DNA from: Pseudomonadota bacterium
GTDB taxonomy: Bacteria > Pseudomonadota > Alphaproteobacteria > Rhizobiales > Beijerinckiaceae
Direction of reading: 5' to 3'
Assembly: GCA_023450615.1 (NCBI GenBank)
Contig: JAEXGT010000049.1
Span: 1-15,129 of the forward strand
DNA: 15,129 bases
Shown here piece after piece: positions 1 through 9,300 of the stretch. The notes beneath the pieces are model-generated. The model worked only from the letters and a program-made list of their open reading frames with translations, was not told where the DNA came from and did not search any database. A program made the translations under genes and the position numbers. Each line of letters opens with the position of its first letter. Position 1 is the first letter of the stretch.

Positions 1-35
1 GAAGGTCACAGGTTCAAATCCTGTCCCCGCAACCA
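1..35 (+). tRNA. tRNA 3' end, probably initiator tRNA-Met (partial)
   Basis: Only the 3' part is in the window. Visible are the last two bases of the anticodon stem, a five-base variable loop AGGTC (3-7), a T arm with stem ACAGG (8-12), loop TTCAAAT (13-19) and stem CCTGT (20-24), the acceptor 3' strand CCCCGCA (25-31), discriminator A32 and an encoded CCA (33-35). The short variable loop excludes Ser, Leu and Tyr. An A at the end of the acceptor strand together with the GA-AGGTC context matches bacterial initiator tRNA, where it faces an unpaired C1. The anticodon lies outside the window, so identity is an inference; that it is a tRNA is clear. Confidence 0.85.
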
Positions 36-41
36 AACCAA

Positions 42-73
42 AAACCCCCGCCCGGTCCCGCCGGCGGGGGTTT
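42..73. terminator. Bidirectional intrinsic terminator between the tRNA and the secretion operon
   Basis: A perfect 11-bp stem (42-52 pairing with 63-73) encloses a 10-base GC-rich loop. Read on the minus strand the hairpin is followed by TTTTTGGTTTGG, so it is a good Rho-independent terminator for the HlyD-end of the operon, whose stop codon is 15 bases upstream. Read on the plus strand only TTT follows, so it is weaker for the tRNA, but it sits 7 bases after the CCA. Confidence 0.8.
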
Positions 74-88
74 GGGCATTCAAACCCC

Positions 89-1399
89 TCACCCCGCCCG
101 GAACGCCAAAACAAACGCGTCCAAAACCGGCTTCACAAGATAACTCAATACAGACCGTGAACCCGTTTGAAGAAGTCCCTCAACAGGCATCCCGGGTAAA
201 AGCGTAAGACCGCCCAGGCGCTCACGCTCCCCCGGCTGAAACGACACCCGCACAGGATAATAGGGCTCCCCCGTGCGCGCATCCGTTACCAGATCGGCCG
301 CCACCAGCCGCACCTGACCCAAAAGCTCCGGCGTCAAACGCTGGTTGAACGACGGAAAACGCAAAACCGCACTAAAACCTAAACGGACTTGATCGATATC
401 CTGAGGCGACACTTTCACCTCGATAGAGAGTTCGTCCGTTTCCGGGACAATCAGCATCAGGGGTTCGCTGGCATTGATCACGCCGCCGACCGTATGCACG
501 ATCGACTGGTGGACGACGCCATCCTGAGGCGCGCGGATCTCGACCCGTTTCAGCTGATCTTCCGCTGAGACTTTTCGCTCGACCAGTTCTGAAATTTTCG
601 CCTGAACGTCTCGCAGTTCCTGCGAGACCTCACTCCGGAGATCTTGATCGATCTGGATGATCTGAAGCGAGGTCTCGCTGATACGTCCTTTCGCTTGCGC
701 GACATTCGAGATGAGCTGCCCATGTTCTCCCCGCAGACGCGTCTCCTCCCGCTTGAGGGAGGTCACGCGGGTAATGGGCACAAGGTTCTTCCGCCAGAGT
801 TGATCGACGCCGACAAGCTCTTCTTGGATCAGCTTGATCTCGTCGGCCTTTGCTGCTGCTTGAAGGTTGAGGCCATCGATCTGTTCCTGTAGCTGGCTGA
901 TGCGTTCCTTGAGCTGCGCCTTTTGGCCGGCACGGGCTGCCCGCCGTGTTTCGAAAAGATGGATTTCTCCCTGGATCAGGTTTGCGAACTCGGCCTCAAG
1001 GAGGCGGCTTCTCAACGCACGCGGAAACACGATCTGTTCCAGTCCGTCGCGTTCCGCCTGCAACCTGCTGTGTCTGGCAGCCAACTCGTCCAGGTTCTTG
1101 GACACCATCGCAAGATTGGCGCGAGCAATCGTCTCATCGAGACGCACCACCACATCGCCGGAGCGGACACGGGTGCCATCCCGCGCAAGGATTTCGCCGA
1201 CGACACCGCCTGTCGGGTGTTGCACCTTCTTGACGTGACTATCGACGACGATGGAGCCGGGCGCAATGACGGCTCCTGACAGTTCCGTCACCGCCGCCCA
1301 GCCGCCGAGCCCTCCGACGAGAAAGAGTGCGGAAGAGAAACCCAGTAGTGAGTAGCATCGAATTGCGGCTCTCGCGCTAATTTTCTTCACGGAATTCAT
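89..1399 (-). CDS. Type I secretion periplasmic adaptor, HlyD/PrtE family
   Basis: Membrane fusion protein of 436 residues that should bridge the inner-membrane ABC exporter to an outer-membrane TolC-like channel. One N-terminal membrane helix (about 17-38) is followed by a first lipoyl half (about 56-88, with HPTGGVVGEI and GDVVVRLDE), a long periplasmic coiled coil (about 95-280, rich in Leu, Glu, Gln and Arg), the second lipoyl half (about 284-318, APQDGVV) and a beta-barrel region. The C-terminal block PGMPVEGLLQTGSRSVLSYL then KP is typical of the type_I_hlyD (PrtE/AprE) family, and the length fits. The ATG start is supported by AAGGAG six bases upstream. The gene begins 16 bases after the ABC transporter stop, so the two are co-transcribed and probably translationally linked. 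It is the last gene of the operon, before the 42-73 terminator. Confidence 0.95.
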   Translation of the reverse strand: MNSVKKISARAAIRCYSLLGFSSALFLVGGLGGWAAVTELSGAVIAPGSIVVDSHVKKVQHPTGGVVGEILARDGTRVRSGDVVVRLDETIARANLAMVSKNLDELAARHSRLQAERDGLEQIVFPRALRSRLLEAEFANLIQGEIHLFETRRAARAGQKAQLKERISQLQEQIDGLNLQAAAKADEIKLIQEELVGVDQLWRKNLVPITRVTSLKREETRLRGEHGQLISNVAQAKGRISETSLQIIQIDQDLRSEVSQELRDVQAKISELVERKVSAEDQLKRVEIRAPQDGVVHQSIVHTVGGVINASEPLMLIVPETDELSIEVKVSPQDIDQVRLGFSAVLRFPSFNQRLTPELLGQVRLVAADLVTDARTGEPYYPVRVSFQPGERERLGGLTLLPGMPVEGLLQTGSRSVLSYLVKPVLDAFVLAFRAG

Positions 1400-1415
1400 G
1401 GCGTGCTCCTTGGTC

Positions 1416-3155
1416 CTAGCTTGCCCTCAATGGAGTAATGACGGGAACTCGCTGCTCTGCGGGCTGAGGTGTTGATACGGAGCGCAGAACCTTGCTGAGA
1501 ACCTCGTCCTTAGGGCCGAAACTCTGCATGCGGCCATCCGACATGACGAGCACATGATCGACAGCTGCAAGAGCGGTCGGGCGGTGAGCAATGATGATGA
1601 CAATACCTCCGCGAGCCCGAATATTCATGATCGCGGCTGTCAGAGCCTGCTCGCCTTCGTTGTCGAGGTTGGAGTTTGGCTCATCGAGCACAATGAGGAA
1701 GGGGTCGCCATAGATGGCGCGGGCGAGAGCGATGCGTTGCCTCTGGCCGCCTGACAGAGCCATGCCCGACTCGCCGACCTGCGTTTCATATCCATCTGGC
1801 AGTTGCAGGATCATCTCGTGCACATTGGCGGCTCTGGCCGCTGCGATGATGGCTTCCGACTTGGAGCTGGGATCGAAGCGCGCGATATTCTGCGCCACGG
1901 TACCGGCAAAAAGTTCGACATCTTGCGGCAGGTAACCGATATGCCGGCCCAGATCATTGGGGAGCCATTGTTCGATCGCAGCCCCGTCGAAGCGGACCTT
2001 GCCGCGCCATGCTGGCCATACGCCAACGATCATGCGGGCGAGGGAGGATTTTCCCGAGGCGCTTGGACCGATAATGCCGAGACCGCTGCCAGCCTGCAGA
2101 TCGAATGACACATCCTGGATGGCAAATCTCTGTCCACCGGGAGCGCCTGTTCCTGCATTCTCAACGGATAGATGCATACGAGGAGCGGGGAGCTTGAGAG
2201 GCGCGTCTGAGCGATTGTCGGAACCCAGGAGATTCTTCAATCGACACCAACCATGACGGGCGCTGACGAAGCCTTTCCAATTGGCGATTGCCAACTCGAC
2301 CGGAGCGACGGCGCGGGAGGTAAGGATGGAGCTTGCTATCATGATGCCGCCCGTCGCCTGTCCGTCGATCACCAGATAGGCACCGATGGCGAGAACGGCT
2401 GATTGCAGCAGCATGCGAAGAACCTTGGACAGGGCTCCGAAGCCGCCTGCGACGTCCGATGTTTTCTGTTGATAAGACAGATATCGTGCATTGGCCTCAC
2501 CCCAGCGGCTTCCGATCCATTGGGACATGCCCATGGCATGAACGACTTCCGCATTGCGGTGAGCGCCCTCGGAAATGCCATTCCGAACCAGTGCGGCGCT
2601 GACGGCGGCTTTGGAGGCTTCGCGCGTCAGGAATTCGGTCAACAGGGTGATCACGACGAGGAGCCCCGCGCCGGCAAGGGCCGTTGCGCCGATCCAGGGG
2701 TGGAAGGCGAAGCAGATGAACAGGTAGAGCGGCATCCAGGGCAGATCGAAGAGGGCCGAAGGGCCGCCGCCGGCCAGGAAGGCTCTCAATTGATCGAGAT
2801 CCCGCAGAGGCTGCTGCCCGTCGCCATCGCTTTTACCCTTGAGAGGTGCGTGAATTTGGCCCTGAAAAATCTGCTGGCTGAGATCCTCATCGAGGACTGC
2901 CCCAATACGGGCGAGAATGCGGCCGCGAATGATCTCGAATAGGCCTTGGAAGAGATAGAGTACGACGATGATGACGGAGAGGCCGACGAGGGTGGGGATG
3001 CTCCGGCTGGGGAGAACCCGATCATAAACCTCCATCATGAATATAGAGCCTGAAAGATAAAGCAGGTTGATCAGGCCGCTGAGGATGGCGACGCCCAGAA
3101 AGGCTCCGCGACAGGAAGCCAGGATGCTGGGGCGGCTTTTGAGAGAGCTGATCAT
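1416..3155 (-). CDS. Type I secretion ABC exporter (permease fused to ATPase), PrtD family
   Basis: Inner-membrane exporter with an N-terminal transmembrane domain and a C-terminal ATPase, 579 residues from the chosen start. It has several hydrophobic helices (about 16-80 and 140-285), Walker A GPSASGKSS (363-371), Q-loop Q411, signature LSGGQ (467-471), Walker B with D491/E492 in LDEPNSNLD, and H-loop H524. The LDEPNSNLD form is characteristic of PrtD/AprD/LipB exporters for RTX proteins. There is no N-terminal C39-like domain. The open frame extends upstream to a GTG at 3194, but that start has no ribosome binding site. The ATG at 3155 has AGAGGAA (3162-3168) six bases upstream and gives the length usual for the family. 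It lies 168 bases downstream of the peroxidase stop and 16 bases before the HlyD start, so its substrate is very probably the peroxidase. Confidence 0.95.
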   Translation of the reverse strand: MISSLKSRPSILASCRGAFLGVAILSGLINLLYLSGSIFMMEVYDRVLPSRSIPTLVGLSVIIVVLYLFQGLFEIIRGRILARIGAVLDEDLSQQIFQGQIHAPLKGKSDGDGQQPLRDLDQLRAFLAGGGPSALFDLPWMPLYLFICFAFHPWIGATALAGAGLLVVITLLTEFLTREASKAAVSAALVRNGISEGAHRNAEVVHAMGMSQWIGSRWGEANARYLSYQQKTSDVAGGFGALSKVLRMLLQSAVLAIGAYLVIDGQATGGIMIASSILTSRAVAPVELAIANWKGFVSARHGWCRLKNLLGSDNRSDAPLKLPAPRMHLSVENAGTGAPGGQRFAIQDVSFDLQAGSGLGIIGPSASGKSSLARMIVGVWPAWRGKVRFDGAAIEQWLPNDLGRHIGYLPQDVELFAGTVAQNIARFDPSSKSEAIIAAARAANVHEMILQLPDGYETQVGESGMALSGGQRQRIALARAIYGDPFLIVLDEPNSNLDNEGEQALTAAIMNIRARGGIVIIIAHRPTALAAVDHVLVMSDGRMQSFGPKDEVLSKVLRSVSTPQPAEQRVPVITPLRAS

Positions 3156-3161
3156 CGACGG

Positions 3162-3168
3162 TTCCTCT
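3162..3168 (-). promoter_or_regulatory. Ribosome binding site that fixes the ABC exporter start
   Basis: AGAGGAA on the minus strand, six bases before the ATG at 3155. The longer alternative starting with GTG at 3194 has no comparable purine-rich site, so the shorter protein is preferred. Confidence 0.7.
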
Positions 3169-3263
3169 GGAACAACCTTGGAAGAATGTGTCACTTCAGG
3201 GCTTCATGGGTCTTTCAGGCTTCATCAGGCTCCAGAAGATGCACGACGTCTTCGAGGAGTGAT

Positions 3264-3298
3264 TCCGCCGGGAGCAAGAGGGGGCTTCTCCCGGCGGA
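3264..3298 (-). promoter_or_regulatory. Intercistronic stem-loop between peroxidase and exporter genes
   Basis: Perfect 11-bp inverted repeat (3264-3274 TCCGCCGGGAG with 3288-3298 CTCCCGGCGGA) around a 13-base loop, starting 26 bases after the peroxidase stop. No T-run follows on the minus strand, so it is not a complete intrinsic terminator. It could stabilise the 3' end of the peroxidase message or attenuate transcription, giving much secreted protein and little exporter; a partial terminator between toxin and transporter genes is known in the hly operon. The function is inferred, the structure is seen. Confidence 0.6.
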
Positions 3299-3323
3299 GC
3301 CAAACGATCTCAACGAGCCTGCA

Positions 3324-6300
3324 TCAGAAGATGAAGTCGTTGCTGTCGAGATCGGATGCGTTGACACCCTTGAGGACGAGAATGTCGGACCCGTACTTGA
3401 CGATCGCGTCGTCGCCCGATTGCCGGAGGGATATGCCCGACATGTCGTTCACCCCCGGAAGCCGTCTGAGGTCGATCTCATCGACGCCATGACGGAAGTC
3501 GGTGACCGTGTCTCGCCCGTTGCCTTTCTGGAAGACGAAGATGTCCGATCCCGAGCCGCCCGTGAGCTTGTCGTTGCCACGCCCGCCGACGAGCATGTCG
3601 TCACCGCGACCGCCGTTGAGGGAATTGTCCCCGTTATTGCCGGTCAGTACGTTGTCGAGCGAGTTGCCCTTGCCGTTGAGGTTGGCGGAACCTGTCAGTA
3701 CGAGTTTCTCGACATATGTGCCGGTGAGGGAGTAGGACACGCTGGCCTTGACCGTGTCGGCGCCTTGTCCGCGGTCTTCGTAGACCCGGTCCGACCGATG
3801 GTCGACGATGTAGGTATCGTTGCCGCGGCCACCCCACATCCGGTCGATGCCCTTGCCGCCGTCCAGCAGGTCGTTGCCGCTCTCGCCATAGACGCGATCG
3901 TCGCCATTGCCCGCATAGAGCCGGTCATTGCCGCCGCCACCATAAGCCTGGTCATTGCCGTCGCCGGAATGGACGACATCATTGCCCAGTCCGCCCCAGA
4001 TCCGGTCTTCTTCGTCAGTCCCCCGGAGTGTTTCGGACCTGGATGTTCCCCTCATGCTTCCGCTCACGTTGCCGACATCGAACCGGAAGGTCTCCTCTTT
4101 GACATCGCCGTCGGAGGATGTGCCGACCACCGTTACTTCATGAGTGCGTTGGCTTTCGTAGTCGATCGCAGCGCCCTGCTTCAGGACGATGTTGCCGCCC
4201 TGAATCTCGAACAGGTCGCTCGACGGCCCCCGTAGAGCGAAGGACGCCATGCCTGCAACTTCGGGCGCGAAGGAGGTCAGGCTCGCGATAGCCGTTCCCC
4301 CCGCCGCATTCTCCTGCAGAGTCGAGGTCTGGGAGGCGAGAATGCTCGCCGCCGCGCCGAAGTTCTGAGGAGTGGTGGTGAGGCCGATGAAGTCTGCCGC
4401 GGTCAGGTTATGCAGGCCGTTGAGGGCAATTTGGAATGTTGCGTTTCCGCCGAAGAACGCGGCGTAACGGCCCTCGATGATCGTCTGGTTGCCTTCGAAG
4501 CGATACCGCAACTGGCCGTTTCCGGTAAACGCAGCGGTTCCGATGAACACGAAGTCCTGGTCGGAATTCGTGCTGTTATTGGAACGGTTCGCATCGATGG
4601 CGTCGATGTTGATCCTGTCCGTGCCACGAACGAAGTCGGTGATCACGTCCCGTGTCGCGGCGGAATTTCCCGTGTCGTCATCATCGAAGACGAACGTGTC
4701 CGCACCGGCTCCGCCCGTCATCCGATCGAGGCCGCTGCCGCCATCGATGACATCGTTTCCGATGCCGCCATCCATGGTGTCGTTGCCGCCCTCACCGTTG
4801 AGGGTATCGTTGCCGTCGAGGCCGGAGAGATTGTCGCTCCCGTTCCCGGCGGTCATCACGTTGTTCTGGGCATTGCCGGTTCCGGTGAAGGCGCCGCCGC
4901 CGGTATATTGGAGGTTCTCCACCCCCGCGCTCAGAGTGTAGCCGGCGAGAGCCGTCTGCACCGTATCGACGCCGCCGGATCCTGAAGCGCTCTCATCGAC
5001 CACATCGCCTGCATTGTCGACAATGTAAGTGTCGTTGCCCCCCATTCCCTTCATGGTGTCGGCACCGCCGCGTCCGTCGAGGAGGTTTGCATCGGTATTG
5101 CCGATCAGAGTGTCGTTGGCGTTGCTGCCTCTGACATTCTCGATGCCGGCGATGGAAACGAAGCCTGAAGCCGTTCCCGCACCGAGATCGACGGTCACGG
5201 CGGCGCTGTTTGCGGAATATTCAAGCGTGTCCGCATTTCCGCTTCCGAGATCCGCCACGACCCGCTCGACATCGGCTGCCACGGTGGCCGACTCGATCAG
5301 CGTAAGGCGCGTCGTGAAGGTAACGCCCAGGGTCTCACTGCCCTGGCCGGAATCGCTCACATTGATCGTATCGACATCGGCACCGCCGCTGATGGTCGAT
5401 GTCGTGCCTCCGTCATTGATGTCATACATGAAGACATCGTTCCCGGCGCCGCCGCTGAGCGTATTCGTGCCCGTGCCCCCATCGATCGTGTCGTTCCCGT
5501 CGCCTCCGTTGATATTGTCGTTGCCGCTGCCGCCATTCAGGACGTCATCCCCGGCAACGCCCGTTATCACGTCGTTGCCGCTGCCGCCATTGATCACGTC
5601 ATCGCCTTCGAGACCGGAGAGGGTGTCGCTGCCGGCTCGGCCGTTGATCAGGTTCGGGCCGGTCGTTCCAATATAGTTGTCATTGAGGTTGTTGGAGCCG
5701 ATCCGCGCCGTCATGGCGGAGGTGAGGGATTCCTGGTTGCCTGCTCCATCCGTGAAGTTCACGACCACACGGATGAACTGGCCGATCCGGGAATCCGGGA
5801 CGGTATAGCTCTGCTGCGTTGCGCCCTGGATGGTATTCCAGGTCGTTCCGCCATTCGTCGAGAACTCCCAGCGGTAACGGAAGGCACCAAGCCCGTTGGC
5901 GTCGCCGATGCCGCTCGTATTGGCCGTGATCACGTTCTCGCTGCCGGTGAGCGTGGGCAGACCCGTTGCAGGGCTGTTGGCGATCAACACATCCTGATCG
6001 GCGAAACGCAGATATTCGATGTTGATCACCCGGTCGGTTCCATCGTCTCCATTTTCTAAGTCGATGTCCCTGACAGTGTAGCTGCCATCTGCGTTGCGGT
6101 TGAAGGTATAGCCGGAGCGCACGCCGCTGTAGACCGCGATATCGACATCGGCAACGCCATCGCTATCGGGCTGGTCCGCGCTGTTCCTGATGGTGCGGAC
6201 AATCGAGAGCTGGCCCGGGTTGATGGTGCCGTTGAACATTCTCGCAGCCAGGGTCGTCATGCTGTTGTGGAGTTCAAGCGGCGTGCCGGTGTGGTTGGTG

Positions 6301-9300
6301 TCGTTGGCTGCGAACACCCCGATCTGAACGTCGAGCCATTTATCGCCGTCGATGATGTCGTCGCCGCCGTTACCCCTGATGAGGTCGCTTCCGTCGCCGC
6401 CCAGGATAATGTCTCCGCCGTCGAATGACGTCACACCTGCCCCGAGCAAATCCTGAAGCCCCTTGATGAGGGCGATGCCCTCGGCGGTCAGAACGCTGCC
6501 GCGATAACCCGTGGTGCCGCCCTGAGAGAGAGGGGCGCGGTCCGCAGCCACGTCGTCGGTACCGGCCAGAACGTCGTTGAACTTCGTTCCGGAAAGACCT
6601 TCTACCGACTCGTACTCGTCCAGCGCCGCGTTCTCGGGCAGGTTCGGCGCCTCGTCGAAGACGATTGGGATCGAGAGGTCTGCGTTCACGCCGAGCGTGT
6701 TGTCCTTGTAGGTCGCCCAGTCGAAGCCGGACATGCCCACCATCTTGCCGCGGCCGGCGCTGCCGACCATGATGTCGTCGCCGCCCTCGCCGATGAACTC
6801 GTCGAAGCCGCCGTCGCCGAGGAACACGTCGTGTCCGTCGATTCCGTCATGGGCGAAGACTTCATCGAAGTTGTCGCCGGGAGCGCCGTCGAAGGTGCCG
6901 GTCTCGATCCAGTCATTGCCTTCGTTGCCGAGGATGCGCTCGGCGTTCTTGTTGCCGTAGATGAAGTCGTTGCCCTCGCCGGCGAAAACCTCCGAGCCCA
7001 TGTCGGTACCGAGGAAAATGAAGTCCTGCCCCGAGCCGCCCAGAACGAGGTCGAGGCCTGGACCGGCATGGACTACGTCGTTGCCCGCGCCTGCCTTGAT
7101 GTTGTCGTCACCGCCGCTGTCCACGATGATGTCGTCGCCATCCCCGCCGTTGATGATGTCATTGCCGAAATTGCCCTCAAGCCGGTCGTTCCCGCCATCC
7201 CCGAAGAGCGTGTCGTCACCTTCGCTGGCGATGAGGGTATCTGCCGCATTCGTGCCGCCGAGCACGACATGCTGGTCGCCAGTGTAACGAAGGTAATTTG
7301 TTTCCACGGCATCCGTCTTCGGATTGTCGCGGATGACGAGGTCCAGCAGAAGGCTGGAGCCGACCGGGTCGTCGCTCTCCAGGTCGCCATCGCCGTCAAG
7401 GTCGTTGAACTGCTTGGTCCGGTCGACCTCAAGGATCAGGCCAGGTGTCGAGAATACGTCCGACGGCAGATGGGTCGCATTCGTGTTGCGCATGATCATG
7501 GCGGCGAAGGAGTTGTTCTCCATTTCTCCGAACAGATGCAGACCATCGAGACGCTGCAGATAGTAGAAGCGGTCCCCGCTCTGGAGCTTCTCCATCTGGA
7601 CTTCGAAAACGAAGTTGAAGGTCGAACCCAGCATGCCGCCGAAGGGCATGATCTCTTCGGCGAGGCCGCCGATCCAGAGATCGACATCGTTGAGACCGCC
7701 GAGCGATCCGCCGGCCCAGGCGCCCGTTGCATTGAGGAATGCAATCCGGTCCGCTGGGACGACAAAGCCGTCCATGGTTGCAAACTTGCCAGTCGCGATG
7801 CCCGTGATGAGGGTAAACGCGGCGTCGCGCTTGCCTTCAACCGTCGTTTCGGACGTGATCAGCGAATGCGTTCCGTAGGCAGCAACGAAGTTGATGATCG
7901 ATGCTTCATGCTTGAGATGCGCGGCGAAGTCGGCCCAGCTCTCATAAGGCTTGAGGAGCGCCTCCTGGTTGGTGGCGGCGTAAAACTGTGCGCGTGCTTC
8001 GTTGAGAGACGGTACGCCGGTGTCGCGGCCGCGAGCCAAGTTGATTGTCGCAAGGTCGAGCGGCAAGCCTAGAAGATTGTTGCGGAGGGCGCCGGTGACG
8101 AACTCGTCGATCTCGTTACCCTGCTGACGGGTCATGCCGCGGATGATGGCGCCGGCTGCTATATCGGCGTCGACCGCGGTGGAGCCGCCATTGTTCTGGA
8201 ACTGCATCGGATTGAGGAAGCCTTCGATCAGCCCGATGTGGTCCTGATTGAAGCCGGTATCGAAGCGATCAATCGACTCGGTCAGCATGGAATGGCCGAA
8301 GCGGTAGACCACGTGGGCGAACTCAGCGACGATCGACGGGTCGATTGTCGTGTCGAAGCCATCGGGGACCAGGAACACGTTGATGTTGGGCTGGATCTTG
8401 CGGGCGAACTCCTCGAACACGAGATGCTGATATTGCATCTCGGTGCCGAACTTGGCCGCCTGGAAGATGCGCTCGCCATCCCAGACAAGACCGGCGGCGG
8501 AAGCGGGGACCGCGGATACGTCGTTCACCAGCCACTCATTCAGGAAAGCAACGGCTTCTGCCTGAGAGGCGCCTTTGGCGAGCATGTCCTGGGCGTCGGC
8601 CAGCACCACCGCTTTCGTGTGCTCGACCAGACGGTTGTGCTCCGAGTGAAAGACATGGTGGACTGCGGTCAGGCCGATATTCTCGTTGGCTCGGCCGTCA
8701 CCCGCGATGAAATGAGCGTCAAGCAACTCATTGTCGTAGACACCCGGCTCGTTGCCGGGATTTTCGAGCCCGATCTCGATATCGCCATCCTCAAGCCCTG
8801 TCGGAACTGCGTTATGGGCGATATCGGCGAGAAAGGCGTGGCCCGTGCGAATGGCGTTCTCCGGCACGAGGATGCCGTTGCCGTTGTTGGCGGACGGATC
8901 GCCTTCGACCAAGCCGGTCGTCGTCACGATCTGCGGATAGCCGTTGGGACCGCGGATGAACTCGCCGTATGGATCGGTGGCGAGCAGCGGGATATTGCCG
9001 ACATCGGAGTCGCGCAGTTGGATGCCGAGAAGATCGGCAGCCTGCGCCTTGAGGTCCTTCCAGGTCGCCATGCCGCCGGTGCTGCCTTCGAGGAGCTTGC
9101 CGGTTGAGACAGGATCGCCGTTGGCGTTCAACTCATACTGACGCAGGAAGACCTGATGCGAGGGATGCGAGGAATAGGTCTGGTTCTGGTCGACATACGC
9201 GGTCGTGGTATTCACCGGGCGGTCGGTGTCGTCGCTGGTGCCCATGATCCCGTCCTGGCCGGGCCCGGCCAGCGTGGCGCGCGTCAGCACCATGAAGTTG

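Noticed and set aside
3156..3194. N-terminal extension of the ABC exporter from the GTG at 3194
   Set aside because: No ribosome binding site there, while the ATG at 3155 has AGAGGAA at six bases and gives the usual family length.
3525..5660. Regularly spaced short repeats suggesting a CRISPR-like array
   Set aside because: The period is 27 or 54 bases in frame and encodes GGxGxDxx RTX nonapeptides; the copies diverge at third positions as coding repeats do, and there are no unique spacers.
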